DNA of 64,000 nucleotides from the NCBI RefSeq assembly GCF_001704415.2, contig NC_030820.1:45118036-45182035 (forward strand). The letters are read 5' to 3'. This stretch comes from Capra hircus. Its lineage: Eukaryota; Chordata; Mammalia; Artiodactyla; Bovidae. The notes under the pieces are model-generated. The model saw only the letters and a list, made by a program, of their open reading frames with translations. It had not been told where the DNA came from and ran no database searches. Position numbers and translations under genes: made by a program. This document shows positions 1 through 10,637 of this stretch, in pieces. How positions within the stretch are numbered: position 1 is the stretch's first letter; every line of letters starts with the position of its first letter.

Positions 1-77
1 TTCCAAGTGTTCACCTTTTAGTTCGAAGATTCATAACTTGTGGGGACATGGTGTCTAGCTTGCTACATAAAAGTGGT

Positions 78-272
78 AGCCCCTCAGTCATGTATGACTC
101 TTTGTGACCCCATAGACTGTACCCCACCAGCTTTCTCTGTCTGTGGAATTTCCCAGGCAAGAATACAAGTGGGTAGCCATTCCCTTCTCCAGGGGATCTT
201 CCAGACCTAGGGATTGAACCCAGGTTTCCTGCATTGCAGGCAGATTTTTTAATCATCTGAGCCAACTGCATA
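78..272 (-). mobile_element. Bov-tA SINE
   Basis: Reading the minus strand, the tRNA-Glu-like head (GGTTCAATCCC-type B box, seen here as gggattgaaccc near 211-222) is followed by the Bov-A body and the GACTGAGGGG-type tail. Bov-tA is a ruminant SINE with a tRNA-derived 5' part and one Bov-A unit that shares the BovB LINE 3' end. This copy is moderately diverged and nearly full length (about 200 bp). It has no coding capacity, and the short open frame across it is a by-product. Confidence 0.9.
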
Positions 273-666
273 TTTCAAAGTTACTGGAAGTAGATCTAAA
301 AGTTCTCATCACAGGAAGAAAATTTTAACTGTACAGTGATAGATTCCTATCTAAACTTACTGTGTTGATCCTTTTTCAGTATGTACAAATATGGAAGTAT
401 GCTGTTCAACTAACACAATTCAAATTTACCTCAAACTTCCATCCAGTTCCATGAATCTCCCACGCCAAACTGTGCACTAATGGCCAGGTGTAGGTCAGGC
501 GGGGCCTACTCTAGGATTTGAGTCTCTGAGCACAAGGTCACCTGGCTGCACACATGCCATCAAGGCACCTTTCCTCTAGGAGCTGAGTCTGCACTCAACT
601 CCTTCACCCAGGAAAAGCCACTGAGGTTGTGAATGCCTGCTGATATTTTTTGCATTATTTGCATCA
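273..666. other. Unique sequence, no gene seen
   Basis: About 390 bp between a SINE and a BovB fragment. I recognise no repeat family and see no splice-flanked open frame. Composition is ordinary for mammalian intergenic DNA. Confidence 0.6.
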
Positions 667-1610
667 ACTGGACACGGAACAACAGACTGGTCCCAAATAG
701 GAAAAGGAGTGTGTCAAGGCTGTATATTGTCACCCTGCTTATTTAACTTCTATGCAGAGTACATCATGAGAAACGCTGGGCTGGAAGAAGTACAAGCTGG
801 AATCAAGATTGCCAGGAGAAATATCAATAACCTTAGATATGCAGTTGACACCACCCTTATGGCAGAAAGTGAAGAGGAGCTAAAAAGCCTCTTGATGAAA
901 GTGAAAAAGGAGAGTGAAAGAGTTGGCTTAAAGCTCAACATTCAGAAAACAAAGATCATGGCATCTGGTCCCATCACTTCATGGAAAATAGATGGGAAAC
1001 AGTGGAAACAGTGTCAGACTTTATTTTGGGGGGCTCCAAAATCACTGCAGATGGTGACTGCAGCCATGAAATTAAAAGACCTTACTCCTTGGAAGAAAAG
1101 TTATGACCAACCTAGACAGCATCTTGAAAAGCAGAGACATTACTTTGCCAACAAAGGTCTGTCTAGTCAAGGCTATGGTTTTTCCAGTGGTCGTGTATGG
1201 ATGTGAGAGTTGGGCTGTGAAGAAAGCTGAGTGCCGAAGAATTGATGCTTTTGAACTGTGTGGTTGGAGAAGACTCTTGAGAGTCCCTTGGACTGCAAGA
1301 TCCAACCAGTCCATACTGAAGGAGATCAGCCCTGGGATTTCTTTGGAAGGAATGATGCTAAAGCTGAAACTCCAGTACTTTGGCCACCTCATGCGAAGAG
1401 TTGACTCATTGGAAAGACTGTGATGCTGGGAGGGATTGGAGGCAGGAGAAGAAGGGGACGACAGAGGATGAGATGGCTGGATGGCATCACGGACTCGACG
1501 ACATGAGTCTGAGTGAACTCCAGGAGTTGGTGAAGGACAGGGAGGCCTGGCATGCTGCAATTCATGGGGTCGCAGAGTCAGACACGACTGAGCGACTGAA
1601 CTGAACTGAG
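667..1610 (+). pseudogene. BovB (RTE) LINE fragment: RT domain 3' half to 3' tail
   Basis: This is a 5'-truncated BovB retrotransposon. The first frame (709 to about 1000) carries the RT motifs GCILSPCLFN and a degenerate catalytic box YAVD in place of YADD, so one catalytic aspartate is replaced by valine. A shift near 993-1035 (shortened G run at the GATGGG site and a six-G run at 1028-1033) moves the downstream protein (MTNLDSILKSRDITLP and ESW...KKAECRRIDAFEL motifs, from 1103) into another frame. A further shift near 1415-1425 moves the C-terminal part again. The copy ends in the typical GACTGAACTGAACTGA tail. BovB normally encodes an endonuclease-RT protein of roughly 1000 residues, of which only the C-terminal third remains. 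It is non-functional. Confidence 0.95.
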
Positions 1611-3091
1611 ACACACTGTAGCCAGAACCACTTGATTTCTAACCTGCCACTCAGACCTTTTTTCCAGTAGCAGAGGTCCATTTCCTATCAGACACTTTTA
1701 TACCCAGCTGTCGTGTTTGGTTCTGTTTGTTAGCCTTATCTTTTAATATCTTCTTTCTTTCTAGTAATTTGTTGTTTGTATTTTCTTATAGTAATCTCCT
1801 TCTAGTAATTTGTTCAGTTTTTATTTTCTATGTCAAGTGTGTCCTTTAAAACATATTCTGATGACTAAGTTTTGGATTTTCTAGGACTTTTTTCACTTTT
1901 GTAACTTTGATGGTTTGTTTACCAGCATGAAACCCTAAATGGCCTACAATCAAACATCCTCCCACTGCGGAGAATGTGCTTGTGCTTCTATAAAGACCTC
2001 CTAGAGGCATCACAGACCCCGATTCAACCTGTTATGTCTTGACTTGAAGTTTTATGAACCAAAAACATCAGTAAAAATTTGAATCCAAACCCTATCATGT
2101 TTTGTTTCTAGACTGTGTTTTACAGGCAGAATCCAGAGTTGTTTTTCTGTCCAGTGAGCACATGCCTGGCCTTCCTGGGTCTTTCTCACTCAGGACCCAG
2201 CCACAGTCTGACTATAGCTTCATCCCCATGTACTTGTCTCCCCCTGTTCATTTGTGGTCTTTTGAGCCATTAAATGCCAAACCACAGTGTCACTAAGGGG
2301 AGCACATTCCCATGCAGTAAGTGAAGCCCTAGAGGGAAAAGGCACATTGTATTTTTTGTCCCTGTTTAATTTTTGCCCTGGGAGATTTTCCTGTTTATTC
2401 TGAGTTTAGTTTTGCATTTGAGAGATTAGTTATACTTTATCTGATGTTTCTAGGTGTTTTGTGGTAGGACCACTTTGGATGTTTTCTCTGCTACATTGTT
2501 TTTGGATATGATTATATTTTAAAATCATAGCATATAAATGATTACCCAGCAATTCTTTGACAGATGAGAAAAGATGAGACCCTAACAGGTGGACTTCTCT
2601 AGCTTCCATGTTGTGTAGTTTAACCTATAACTCTACTGTCTCTTGACTTCAGACCCAAGATTTCCAGTAGACACATTATATCTGTTGAAAACTTCCCAGA
2701 TTAACAGGAAAATAAGGCATAAGCAGAAGCAGGCAAGAGGCACCTGGTTCACTCAAGGGAACCCCAAAATTCAGGGTCAGGGGCAGATCTGGTTTCAGTC
2801 ATACAGCAATATGCTGATTTCAAGATGCAAAAATAGGGAGTCCAAGGTGGAGAAATCAGGCAACAACTGCTCCAAGGTCAACTGACCCCTGACATCATTT
2901 AGACTAGCCCCCTAGGGCTGCTGCCAGGAATTCAGTGCCAAATCTTATCATAAAGCAACACTGACAAGCCCACGGAGGGGGGCTTCTAAAGCAAGAGGCC
3001 TGTTTTCTTCCAACACAAGGAGCAGAAGCTGAGGAAGACAAGGTAATACCTGGTCTAGCTGAATCCTGAACTTGGAGGGTTTCTTTCCTAT
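1611..3091. other. Unique sequence, no gene seen
   Basis: About 1.5 kb of T-rich then mixed composition. It contains a 15-bp direct repeat (TTCTAGTAATTTGTT at 1759-1773 and 1800-1814). Small open frames at 2102-2296 and 2643-2885 have no recognisable domain and no convincing splice sites. No known repeat family was recognised. Confidence 0.55.
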
Positions 3092-3292
3092 AAAGTAGGG
3101 GTCCCCCATGTTTTTGGCACCAGGGACAAGTTTCATGGAAGACAATACTTCCATGGACAAGGAGGATGTAGGGGAGGGATAGTCAAGATGATTCAAGTGC
3201 ATTGCATTTATTGTGCACTTTATTTCTACTATTATATCAGCTCCCCTCAGATCATCAGGCATTAGATCCCGGAGGCTGGGATCCTGCTATAA
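3092..3292 (-). mobile_element. MER1-type hAT-Charlie DNA transposon remnant
   Basis: The left part reads GGGGTCCCCCATGTTTTTGG then a ggcaccagggac...tttcatggaagacaat stretch, and the right part reads CTCAGATCATCAGGCATTAG. Both blocks belong to the reverse complement of the MER1B-type non-autonomous hAT element. The middle holds an AT-rich insertion-like segment (about 3185-3240) also common in artiodactyl copies. The element is old, incomplete at its far end and non-coding. Subfamily assignment is from memory of the consensus. Confidence 0.65.
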
Positions 3293-3670
3293 AGAATGAT
3301 ACTGAAGCAATCAGTGAGACTTGAACATGACCATGAAATACAGGAAAGCATTAAATCAATGTTAATAAGGTTCTTGGTTATGAAAGTATGTTTTTGATAT
3401 TAGCGATAAGAGGGGAAAGCTCAACTTAATCCCAAGTTGTTCTGGCAAAAATCACAGAGACTGAGATGCACACACCAGAGTGGGTTCTGCCTGAAGACCC
3501 CATGTTGTCCAGCACATAGACAGTCAGGGCCCAGCACCCTCTTCAGACAGCTGACAACACAGGTTTCCAGGACTCACGGCATTTTGTCTAATGTGGTGAA
3601 GTCTTGGCATGTTTAATGTCACCTCATAAACTGAGAACAACTTGATTACAGGAGAACATGGGTAAATAAT
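3293..3670. other. Unique sequence, no gene seen
   Basis: About 380 bp without recognisable repeat, splice-flanked frame or motif cluster. Confidence 0.5.
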
Positions 3671-3671
3671 G

Positions 3672-3945
3672 CTTGCTGCTGCTAAGTCGCTTCAGTCGTG
3701 TCTGACTCTGTGCAACCCCATAGACAGCAGCCCACCAGGCTCCCCCGTCCCTGGGATTCTCCAGGCAAGAACACTGGAGTGGGTTGCCATTTCCTTCTCC
3801 AATGCATGAAAGTGAAGAATGAAAGTGAAGTCGCTCAGTCGTGTCCGACTCTTAACGACCCCATGGACTACAGCCTACCAGGCTTCTCCGTCCATGGGAT
3901 TTTCCAGGCAAAAGTACTGCAGTGGGGTGCCATTGCCTTCTTTGA
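3672..3945 (-). mobile_element. Bov-A2 SINE (two Bov-A units)
   Basis: Two consecutive Bov-A monomers lie in reverse orientation, each starting with a CGCT(T)CAGTCGTGTC(T/C)GACTC block (near 3689 and 3833). They are joined by the typical ATGCATGAAAGTGAAG linker. No tRNA head is present, which distinguishes Bov-A2 from Bov-tA. Divergence between the two monomers is modest. Confidence 0.93.
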
Positions 3946-4345
3946 AATAATGCTTAGATAAAGTCAAATTACAACTACAGGTTCAGGCTGTGACTTAAAT
4001 ATATCAATCTGTTCCTATACTTACAGGTAATCCTGATTTATTCGTGATCTGTTTACACTATCATCTGTTACCTTTCTCTAGTATTTTCCAGAAGGTGCCA
4101 AAGGGGGAAAATGTGGATGAAAAGGTAAAAAATATACTAACCTTTTTATTCTTTAATTTATGTTTTTTACAAGCTGATTTGAGGATAATACTACACAATC
4201 TGCTGGTGCACATTCATCAAGTTCACTGGACACCAGGATTCCACAGAAATAGATTAGAAATCACCATTTAGAATAGAAGTAGCAAACACTGTTTTATGAG
4301 TTTCATTAAACAGACCCTAAGGGAGCACCATGGTACACAGTCCAC
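3946..4345. other. Unique AT-rich sequence
   Basis: About 400 bp. The open frame at 4044-4271 has no recognisable domain. Nothing else is seen. Confidence 0.5.
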
Positions 4346-4347
4346 AC

Positions 4348-4532
4348 TGAGCCTAGAGCCGGTAGGTACCTGAGTCCCAGCTCTGTGGCAGAGAGGACCC
4401 CAAGCCTCCATGAGCCTCAGTTTCCACACCTTTACCTGCAAAATAGAAGCACAGAAGCACAACCTCTGAATCACAGATTTCGTTAGGATTAAATGAGGGA
4501 CATGTGAGGTGCTTAGAGATGTTTGTGCTGAC
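4348..4532 (+). mobile_element. MIR SINE
   Basis: The MIR core is readable: gagtcccagctctg, then GCCTCAGTTTCCACACCTTT (CAGTTTCCTCATCTGTAAAA in the consensus), then AGGATTAAATGAGGGACATG and GTGCTTAGA. MIR is an ancient tRNA-derived mammalian SINE. This copy keeps the central and 3' parts. Confidence 0.85.
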
Positions 4533-4589
4533 CTGCCACCAGGTAAGTGTTCAGTTCACCTTACCTTTACTCACACCATCCCATAAAAC

Positions 4590-4705
4590 AGCATGGCAAA
4601 CACTGACACCTGCTTTACTTCTCTACACACGGGCACAGAGACTCAGGGGAGCAGAGTGGGTGAGCTGCTCAAGGTTACACAAGAAGGGGGCATCTGCCTT
4701 CTCCA
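4590..4705 (-). mobile_element. MIR SINE fragment (inverted to the previous one)
   Basis: GGGCACAGAGACTCAGGGG and GAGCTGCTCAAGGTTACACA correspond to the reverse complement of the MIR core (GGCACAGAGAGGTTAAGTAA...CAAGGTCACACAG). With the plus-strand MIR 60 bp upstream it makes an imperfect inverted pair. Confidence 0.65.
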
Positions 4706-4984
4706 GGCTGAGCTCAGAGGCTCTCAGACCCTTGCAGGTTTGGTTGCTGAGCTGAATTACATGAAGCAATTTCTAAAAATTTTAAGAGGGATATTTAAAA
4801 ATGAATTATTAACCTTGATGATAGTTTAAACTGATTTACCGAAAGAAGTAGTGAAAATTTGAGATTTCAATATTTACCAGGAAGCATTTGGACTAAGAAT
4901 ATGAAGAAACATCCTCAAAACTCCTGAAAAGATTGAGATTTCTCACCAGTTTGGCTCTTATGAAGTCTGCTTTCATTATTAGCA

Positions 4985-5365
4985 TTTTTGCTTAACTTGT
5001 CAGATCTGGATGCCTTTCAGGATCAATTTAAATTTGTAAGTGCAGCCGAAAGGAACTCGTTGTGCATTCCTAGCTCGGCTGCTATTGACAGCTGCACCCA
5101 GAACAATGTACAAATGCAAACTGCTCCAACAATAGCCTGCAGCAATTACGTCCCAATAACTGTTCAGAAACTGCCACACCTGCTTTCCATCCATCCTTAT
5201 TAACAAGCACAATTCACAACCTAAAGTGATAGAAAACAAACTAACTGTTACCAGCTGGTCCACGCAGATGCCGAGACGGATGTCACTGAGGTGAGGAACC
5301 CGGTTCCACACAAGCTGCAAATGTGTGATCAAAGTCCAGAACTTTCCTTGATCCATTCTGCTGGG
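4985..5365. promoter_or_regulatory. Candidate conserved non-coding block
   Basis: This segment is free of recognisable repeats and of balanced composition inside AT-rich DNA. It carries a compact run of transcription-factor-like words: TTGACAGCTG (a TGACAG MEIS/TGIF-type word overlapping a CAGCTG E-box, near 5086), GAACAATG (SOX-like, 5101) and TTCACAACC. The minus-strand open frame of 118 codons across it has no recognised domain. The regulatory role is inference only; conservation with other mammals is the needed evidence. Confidence 0.22.
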
Positions 5366-6238
5366 ACCAAATGGATGTTATTGTCAACATGCAACAGGCC
5401 ACCCTGGTTCCTGACGTGAAAGAAGCGAGATTTATGAGCAAGTTGACTGATTTGGAATAAGAGCTTTTAAAATTTCTGGAACCTTTCAGTATTCCTGATT
5501 TAGTCTTGAGAGGGAAACAGCTTTTATTGTCTCATCCTTGATTGGCATTTGGAGCAGGCCGACCTGGGATGGAAGGGTGGTGACTGGCACCCACTGTCTT
5601 CCAACTTGCGAGGAAGGTGGCACAGGGGGGCTCAGGGGCAGAGAAGATATAAACAACCTATCATTCAAGTTCAGTATCTCCTCAAATGAGACAGACCAGC
5701 GTGGCAGCAACCAGACTTCCTTTGTAGTTAAGGCAAAGTATTGATGACAGTCGTCCATTCCTCAAAATCAAGGTGAATTTTGCACTCAGCTCAATAGGAC
5801 ATGTGCCCAATAGCACCACAGGGTCTGTTCAACAAGAAAACAGCAGGAGTGACCCAGGTGAAGAAACGGCAGAGCATAAACCAGACCAAACTGGGTCATT
5901 ACAAATGCAATGCCTTACATGTTTAATTCTACAAAGTGGAACTCTCTCAAAAACAATGTTGTCAGAGTCTGAAATTCCTCTGGACGGAAGGCCTACTTTA
6001 GCTCATATTTTTCCAGAAACAAAGGCTCTAGGACGTGAGAAAGTGTGCGTTGTACACTCATGGGCCTGCACCACAAGCGGCATAGATTTTCCTCTGTGAG
6101 AGACAAAAAACAAGCTGCTGCCCACGTGTCTGTAAAACCACCTGCTGGGTTATGGTGATGATACAGAAAACCTACTAAAATAGATCTCTCAAGTCCATAT
6201 GTTGCAGGAAAGATGAGGAGGAATCAGCATAAAAAAGG

Positions 6239-6784
6239 GTGAAGAAAGTTAGATTGGCAGGACAAAGAGAATCTGGGAATACTGCTGTGTTTACTTCACG
6301 GCTTGATTCTGAAGGACCACTTCTTCTGGGAAGCCTGCCATGGACACCTCATTTGAAAGAGCTAACTTCTCACCTACCACCATCACTGTTCCCATCCTTC
6401 TGCTTAACCTCCCCCCTCCCATCACCACTGTCAGACTCCAGACAACTGTTTCTGTTTTGCTTTGAGATGTTCAGTGGTGAGTGTATCCCACAAGAGGAAG
6501 GTAAACCATGGGACAGCGGGAATATGTCCCTGGACCTCTGGAGTCTACAGAAGAGTCTACAGAAGAGGCTGAGACATGGTAACTCAGCAAAACTCAGAAC
6601 GAACAAAGGTGCAAGCTCCAAATTCTACAAATTCATCTCTACAAAAAAAATGGACCTCATCTGCCGTACACTAACAAACAAAAGAAAGCCCAGACACCAC
6701 CTTTTTCTGCTAAAAATCTGTCTTTCCTTTATACATGCTGCAAATCTCTTGATGTTTTGGTCCTTATTGTTAATCGGGAAATAA
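6239..6784 (+). other. Orphan open frame of 181 codons, probably non-coding
   Basis: This is one of the longest frames outside recognised repeats. The product would be basic and leucine/serine rich, with no recognised domain. Its C-terminal end (about residues 155-180, FLLKICLSFIHAANLLMFWS) is hydrophobic enough to resemble a membrane segment. The stop codon overlaps an AATAAA hexamer (6780-6785), so an mRNA ending here would need a signal at the stop codon itself. A 12-bp tandem (GAGTCTACAGAA near 6540-6562) lies inside. There is no Kozak context or splice evidence strong enough to call a gene. Confidence 0.15.
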
Positions 6785-7430
6785 ACTGAAAGTGTAGATT
6801 CTGCAGGGTTTCCGTTACCTTAAGAGGGGAAACAATTTCATCGTTTTGGGGATGGCTTTGCAGTGTGAATGTGCATGCCCTTGTTACAGCCTGAAACAGA
6901 AACCAGCCCTAAAAACTCCCCAAGCAGACAAAACCAGTACAGTCACAGAGGCGGAGTTTAACTACGCTTCTTCTGTGAGACTCGCCTGATGCCTTGTTTC
7001 TGCTCTGGAACCATAAGCAAAACAAACTGTCTCCTGAGGATGCTATGAGGTCACCACTGACCAAGTCCCCATCATTTAGGAAAATTCTAGAATCATAACC
7101 AGTCACGGTGAAGAATAAAGTCACTGCTCTCTTGCCGCAGAAGCTGCGTTAATAACAGCGCACTGCTGAGCCTCACCCTGTCTGGTTGGAGGCTCTTGTT
7201 TTGCCAACTGTTTTTTTTGGTGTCAGAACACAGCGTTCACTAATCACTGCTTGGGTGACTCACTGTTTCTCCTTCTGTTGTTTCTGAGCTTTTGGCAGCA
7301 TTTAACATTTTCAGTTATTGCTTTATACTTTAATCTGGACATGCAATGTTATAATTTACGCCATTTCAAACAGAGGAAACTATGTACACTGTCAAGTCCA
7401 TAATTTTTCAGAAAAATATGAGTAATTTGT

Positions 7431-7642
7431 GGGGCTTCCCAGGTGGCATAGCAGTAAAGAACATGCCTGCCAATGTACCAGACATGGGTTCTATCCCTGG
7501 GTCAGGAAGATCCTTGGAGAAGGAAGTGGCAGTCCACTCCAGTGTTCTTGCCTGGGAAATCCCATGGACAGAGGAGCCTGGCAGGCTACAGTCCATGGGG
7601 TCACAAAGAGCCAGACACGACTTAGCAACTAAAAAACATGCT
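7431..7642 (+). mobile_element. Bov-tA SINE, near full length
   Basis: The tRNA-like head starts at GGGCTTCCCAGGTGGC and is followed by TCTATCCCTGGGTCAGGAAG, then the Bov-A body (CCATGGACAGAGGAGCCTGG) and a CCAGACACGACTTAGCAAC tail. Weak direct repeats (TGAGTAA) flank it. The open frames on both strands here are by-products. Confidence 0.93.
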
Positions 7643-8008
7643 GAGTAACTGAAAATTAAGATGTTACAACAAATTACTTATATGTAATTTTACAAAAAAC
7701 TCAAATTTTGGTAAATTTTATTATAGCTAGAAATAATTGGGTCTCTTCCTATATTTTACTATTATGATTTCTAACTTTAAAAATATTTAATTTTTTAAAA
7801 AACTGAGATCATTACAGATATCAATATCCACAGTAAAAAGTAACACAAGTATTAATTTGATTTGAAAGTTATAATTAAACATCTTAAAGAATTTATTCAG
7901 TTAACTGTTAATAATAATAAAAATGCTGATGATGAAAATAGAAGCTACTAACACTTCATATGCATCAGGATCTCTGCCCAACAATGCATTTTTATAGATT
8001 TGTAGTAA
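7643..8008. other. AT-rich unique sequence
   Basis: About 370 bp of strongly AT-rich DNA with no recognised repeat family and no open frame of note. Confidence 0.5.
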
Positions 8009-8118
8009 CTTGTGTGTATGTGGGTGTGTCTGTGTGTGTTGCTGTGTATGTGTTTCCATGTGTGTCTCTGTATGTTTGCAGGTGTGTGTGTGTGTTTGTG
8101 CACGTCAGTGTGTGCACA
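8009..8118. repeat. Degenerate (TG)n microsatellite
   Basis: TG-rich stretch with interruptions (TGTGTATGTGGGTGTGTCTG and similar). It is imperfect throughout, suggesting an old, stabilised array. Confidence 0.9.
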
Positions 8119-8671
8119 GGGCTTTAAGATTATTTGGGAGGTTACATCTTTGAGTCAGTGCTTCTAAGGTATCAGGCTTAATAAGAATTTCCAAGACACA
8201 GCACATGGCATTATACAATGTCCTTTTAGATTTCTCTTCATTGAATTTAGTTTTTATATTTGTATTTGGCCAGGATCTCCCAATCTTGCCTAAATGAATA
8301 CTCACAATCTTTCCTGAATAACACATCTTCTTCCCAACTGATTAGAAACACCAATTTTATAAGTACTCATTTTTATTTTGTATAATAATCAAATGTACAA
8401 TCTATTCTCATTGTCTCATTACTGTTCTCCTGAAACAGGATAAAAATATAAAAATTAAAAATATGGATGCAGGTGAGAGAAAAAAAGAAAAGAAGAGGAG
8501 AGAAGGAGAAGGACCAGCATCTCTTGAGGGCCTCTTGTCAGCCAGGACTGTTGCTAAGTGACACGGAATTCCAGATAGTCCAGGGCTTGCTCCACTCTAA
8601 CTGAGATCATTAACTGAATTGAAACAATTTTTCTTCTCCCATAGAAGGTTAACTTGTGATACATGGCTGTA
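8119..8671. other. Unique sequence, no gene seen
   Basis: About 550 bp, partly purine-rich (8476-8515). No repeat family is recognised. Confidence 0.5.
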
Positions 8672-8673
8672 AT

Positions 8674-8885
8674 GCGCTTCTCAGGTGACTCAGATGGTAA
8701 GGAATCTGCCTGTGATGCAGGAGACCTGTGCTTGATCCCTGGGTCAGGACGAGCTCCTGGAGGAAGAAATGGCAACCCGCTCCAGTATTCTTGCCTGGAG
8801 AATTCCATGGACAAAGGGAGCCTTGTAGGCTACGATCCACGGGGTTGCAGAGTCAGACAGGAGTGAGCGATTCACGCACACACAT
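8674..8885 (+). mobile_element. Bov-tA SINE with imperfect target duplication
   Basis: Head at CGCTTCTCAGGTGACTCAGA, then GCTTGATCCCTGGGTCAGGA, the body CCATGGACAAAGGGAGCC and a tail ending in CACACACACA. Flanking direct repeats ATGGCTGTAAT (8663-8673) and ATGGGTGTAAT (8886-8896) match at 10 of 11 positions, consistent with a target-site duplication. Confidence 0.93.
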
Positions 8886-8993
8886 ATGGGTGTAATAGCA
8901 TAAATCTTAAATTTAGAGTTAGAATATCTGAGTTCAAATTTGGTCTTTCTCATCTGCAAAGCTCCAGTGAGAACCAGATAATATGTCTCATAC

Positions 8994-9041
8994 AAATGTG
9001 TGTGTGTGTGTTTGTGGTGTGCTTGTGTGTGTGTGCACGGG
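8994..9041. repeat. (TG)n microsatellite
   Basis: TGTGTGTGTGTGTGTTTGTG followed by a second short TG run. It is only about 100 bp downstream of a Bov-tA tail. Confidence 0.85.
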
Positions 9042-10214
9042 AAAAAGACATTTCCATATATGAATCAGTAGTCATACATTTTTTAGTTTTAAAGGGGGTC
9101 AAATGTTTTGATTGCATTCTCATTTAAAAAGTAACTAAAGACTAATGCATGTTTTAATTTGATGAATATACCAATGAACTTAACATACTAAATTCTCTGC
9201 AGGAGTTGGGCCCTAGCAATTCCTGATACAGTGGCTGGATAGTGCTTCATTTGGGAAGGTAAGCATTATGTTGACTAAGATCAAACCAAACTCACACAAA
9301 GGGAGATGATGCCATGTGATTCACTCTCCTGATGCATCTGAGCAGGTAGTGGAGAGCTTCGGGATTTGTGAGGGGATCAGCCAGGGAAGAGCTATCATCA
9401 CTCTGTAATGAACAATAAATGTTAAAAATAGAAACCTTAATTTAAAATGTGAGTTCAGATTTACATGTAAATACATTCTATAATATAAAACAATCCTATC
9501 ATATATCTGACGTATATTACTCCATCTAAATTATTTATATTTTGCCCACAAACAGTCCATATTCATAAATATCATGTTTGGATTGATTTATTTTTGTCTT
9601 TATACACAGTCTGTTCTTCAAGCTCCAGGCTTTTAATTAATCTGGATTTGGGGTATAAATTCTTTGTGCCTTGATTAATACCAAACAAGCTTTATTTAAT
9701 TAAAGAGACAGGCTGGTGAAAGACATTTTAATCAAAAATTTCATATGCATACAGTACATCTGTATTTAATACTTGCGAAGGAAAAAGAACACCTGATTTA
9801 TTGTATTTGTTTTTAAAATGTTTTGAATAAAGCAATGGTTCTATTTCTTGTGATGAATGCCTTCTGTACCTACTTCATCTCAAAGCCGTCACAGCAGCAA
9901 TGAGAAAGAACAAGGAGGCCGGGAGGAAGCCCTCCGGCATCACGAAAGGTTGGCATGTCTCCTGAGCATACATGCAAAACAAGAGGCTTTTTTGGGTTTT
10001 CTTTGTTCAGAACCCTTGAGGGCACTGCTCTTCAAAGAAAGCAGGTGAGGAAACGAAACTTGATCCTAAAATTTAAGAGACTCATCATATTTTTTAATTT
10101 CTGATTTATGCTGTTGAAAATGGGCCTCCTTTTAAAATCGGTATTTCATTCACAGACATTTTGATGGAAAAGCACTTCATAATTGCATTTAAATTCACAG
10201 GGTTCAGTGGACTC
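9042..10214. other. AT-rich unique sequence
   Basis: It holds the homeobox-rich block at 9590-9790 (separate entry) and a 63-codon frame at 9857-10048 without a recognisable domain. No repeat family is recognised. Confidence 0.5.
9590..9790. promoter_or_regulatory. Candidate enhancer-like block rich in homeodomain and POU words
   Basis: A 200-bp stretch with many TAAT-core and octamer-type words: CTTTTAATTAATCTGG (9630), TTGATTAATACC (9672), TTTATTTAATTAAAGAG (9691), TTTTAATCAAAAATTTC and CATATGCATAC (about 9738-9752). Such motif density with no repeat content is typical of developmental non-coding elements. Function is inferred; AT-rich DNA produces some of these words by chance. Confidence 0.3.
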
Positions 10215-10530
10215 TTCCTTAACAGTTTACCAAGCTTCCCATGCCCATTTTCTCACTGCTGGACATGTAGATTGTTTCTGATATTTGACTCTCTGAATAT
10301 TGATGCTCAATATTCCTGGGCATAAATCTTTGTTTATGAATCTGGTTATTCATTAAACAGAAGAGAGTCCCAGCACTGGAAGTCCAAGACAGAAGCAGAG
10401 TTGTAGAATCTTACTGTTTCTTAACAAGCATCTCCCTGAAAAGCAGTGTATTCCCTCCATCAATAAGAATGACTGCTTCCATGTAACTTACCATTCTTGT
10501 GGGCTTAATGAGTTTGTATCCCATGTTTAA
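10215..10530 (-). mobile_element. Old LINE (L1-like) fragment, decayed
   Basis: TCACTGCTGGACATGTAG, ATTGTTTCTGATATTTG, TCAATATTCCTGGGCATAAA and TCTTTGTTTATG follow the order of a reverse-strand mammalian LINE segment (the ...GGACATTTAGGTTGTTTCC...AATATTCTTGTACATA pattern). A later piece (AGCAGTGTATTCCCTCCATC) fits the adjoining block. Heavily diverged; family uncertain between L1 and HAL1. Confidence 0.45.
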
Positions 10531-10637
10531 TATCACATGTAAATTGTAACAAGTGAATTAGGAATGCATCTACTGATGCTATAAAATACAGTAGAAAAAA
10601 ATGGCAAAGTTGTTTTAGAGCATGTTTTAGGTAGCTC

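Larger units (their letters stand above)
4706..7431. other. 2.7 kb of unique sequence with two segments worth noting
   Basis: No repeat family is recognised across this stretch. It contains a candidate conserved non-coding block (4985-5365, listed separately) and a 181-codon open frame (6239-6784, listed separately). Other open frames (5538-5744, 5773-6099) are under 110 codons, have no recognisable domain and lack splice contexts I would trust. Confidence 0.5.

Noticed and set aside
1072..1614. 180-codon minus-strand frame, and similar long frames antisense to BovB at 36518-36742, 36739-37146, 61846-62502 and 62817-63182
   Set aside because: These are antisense shadows of BovB RT coding. 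Similar frames appear opposite every well-kept BovB copy.
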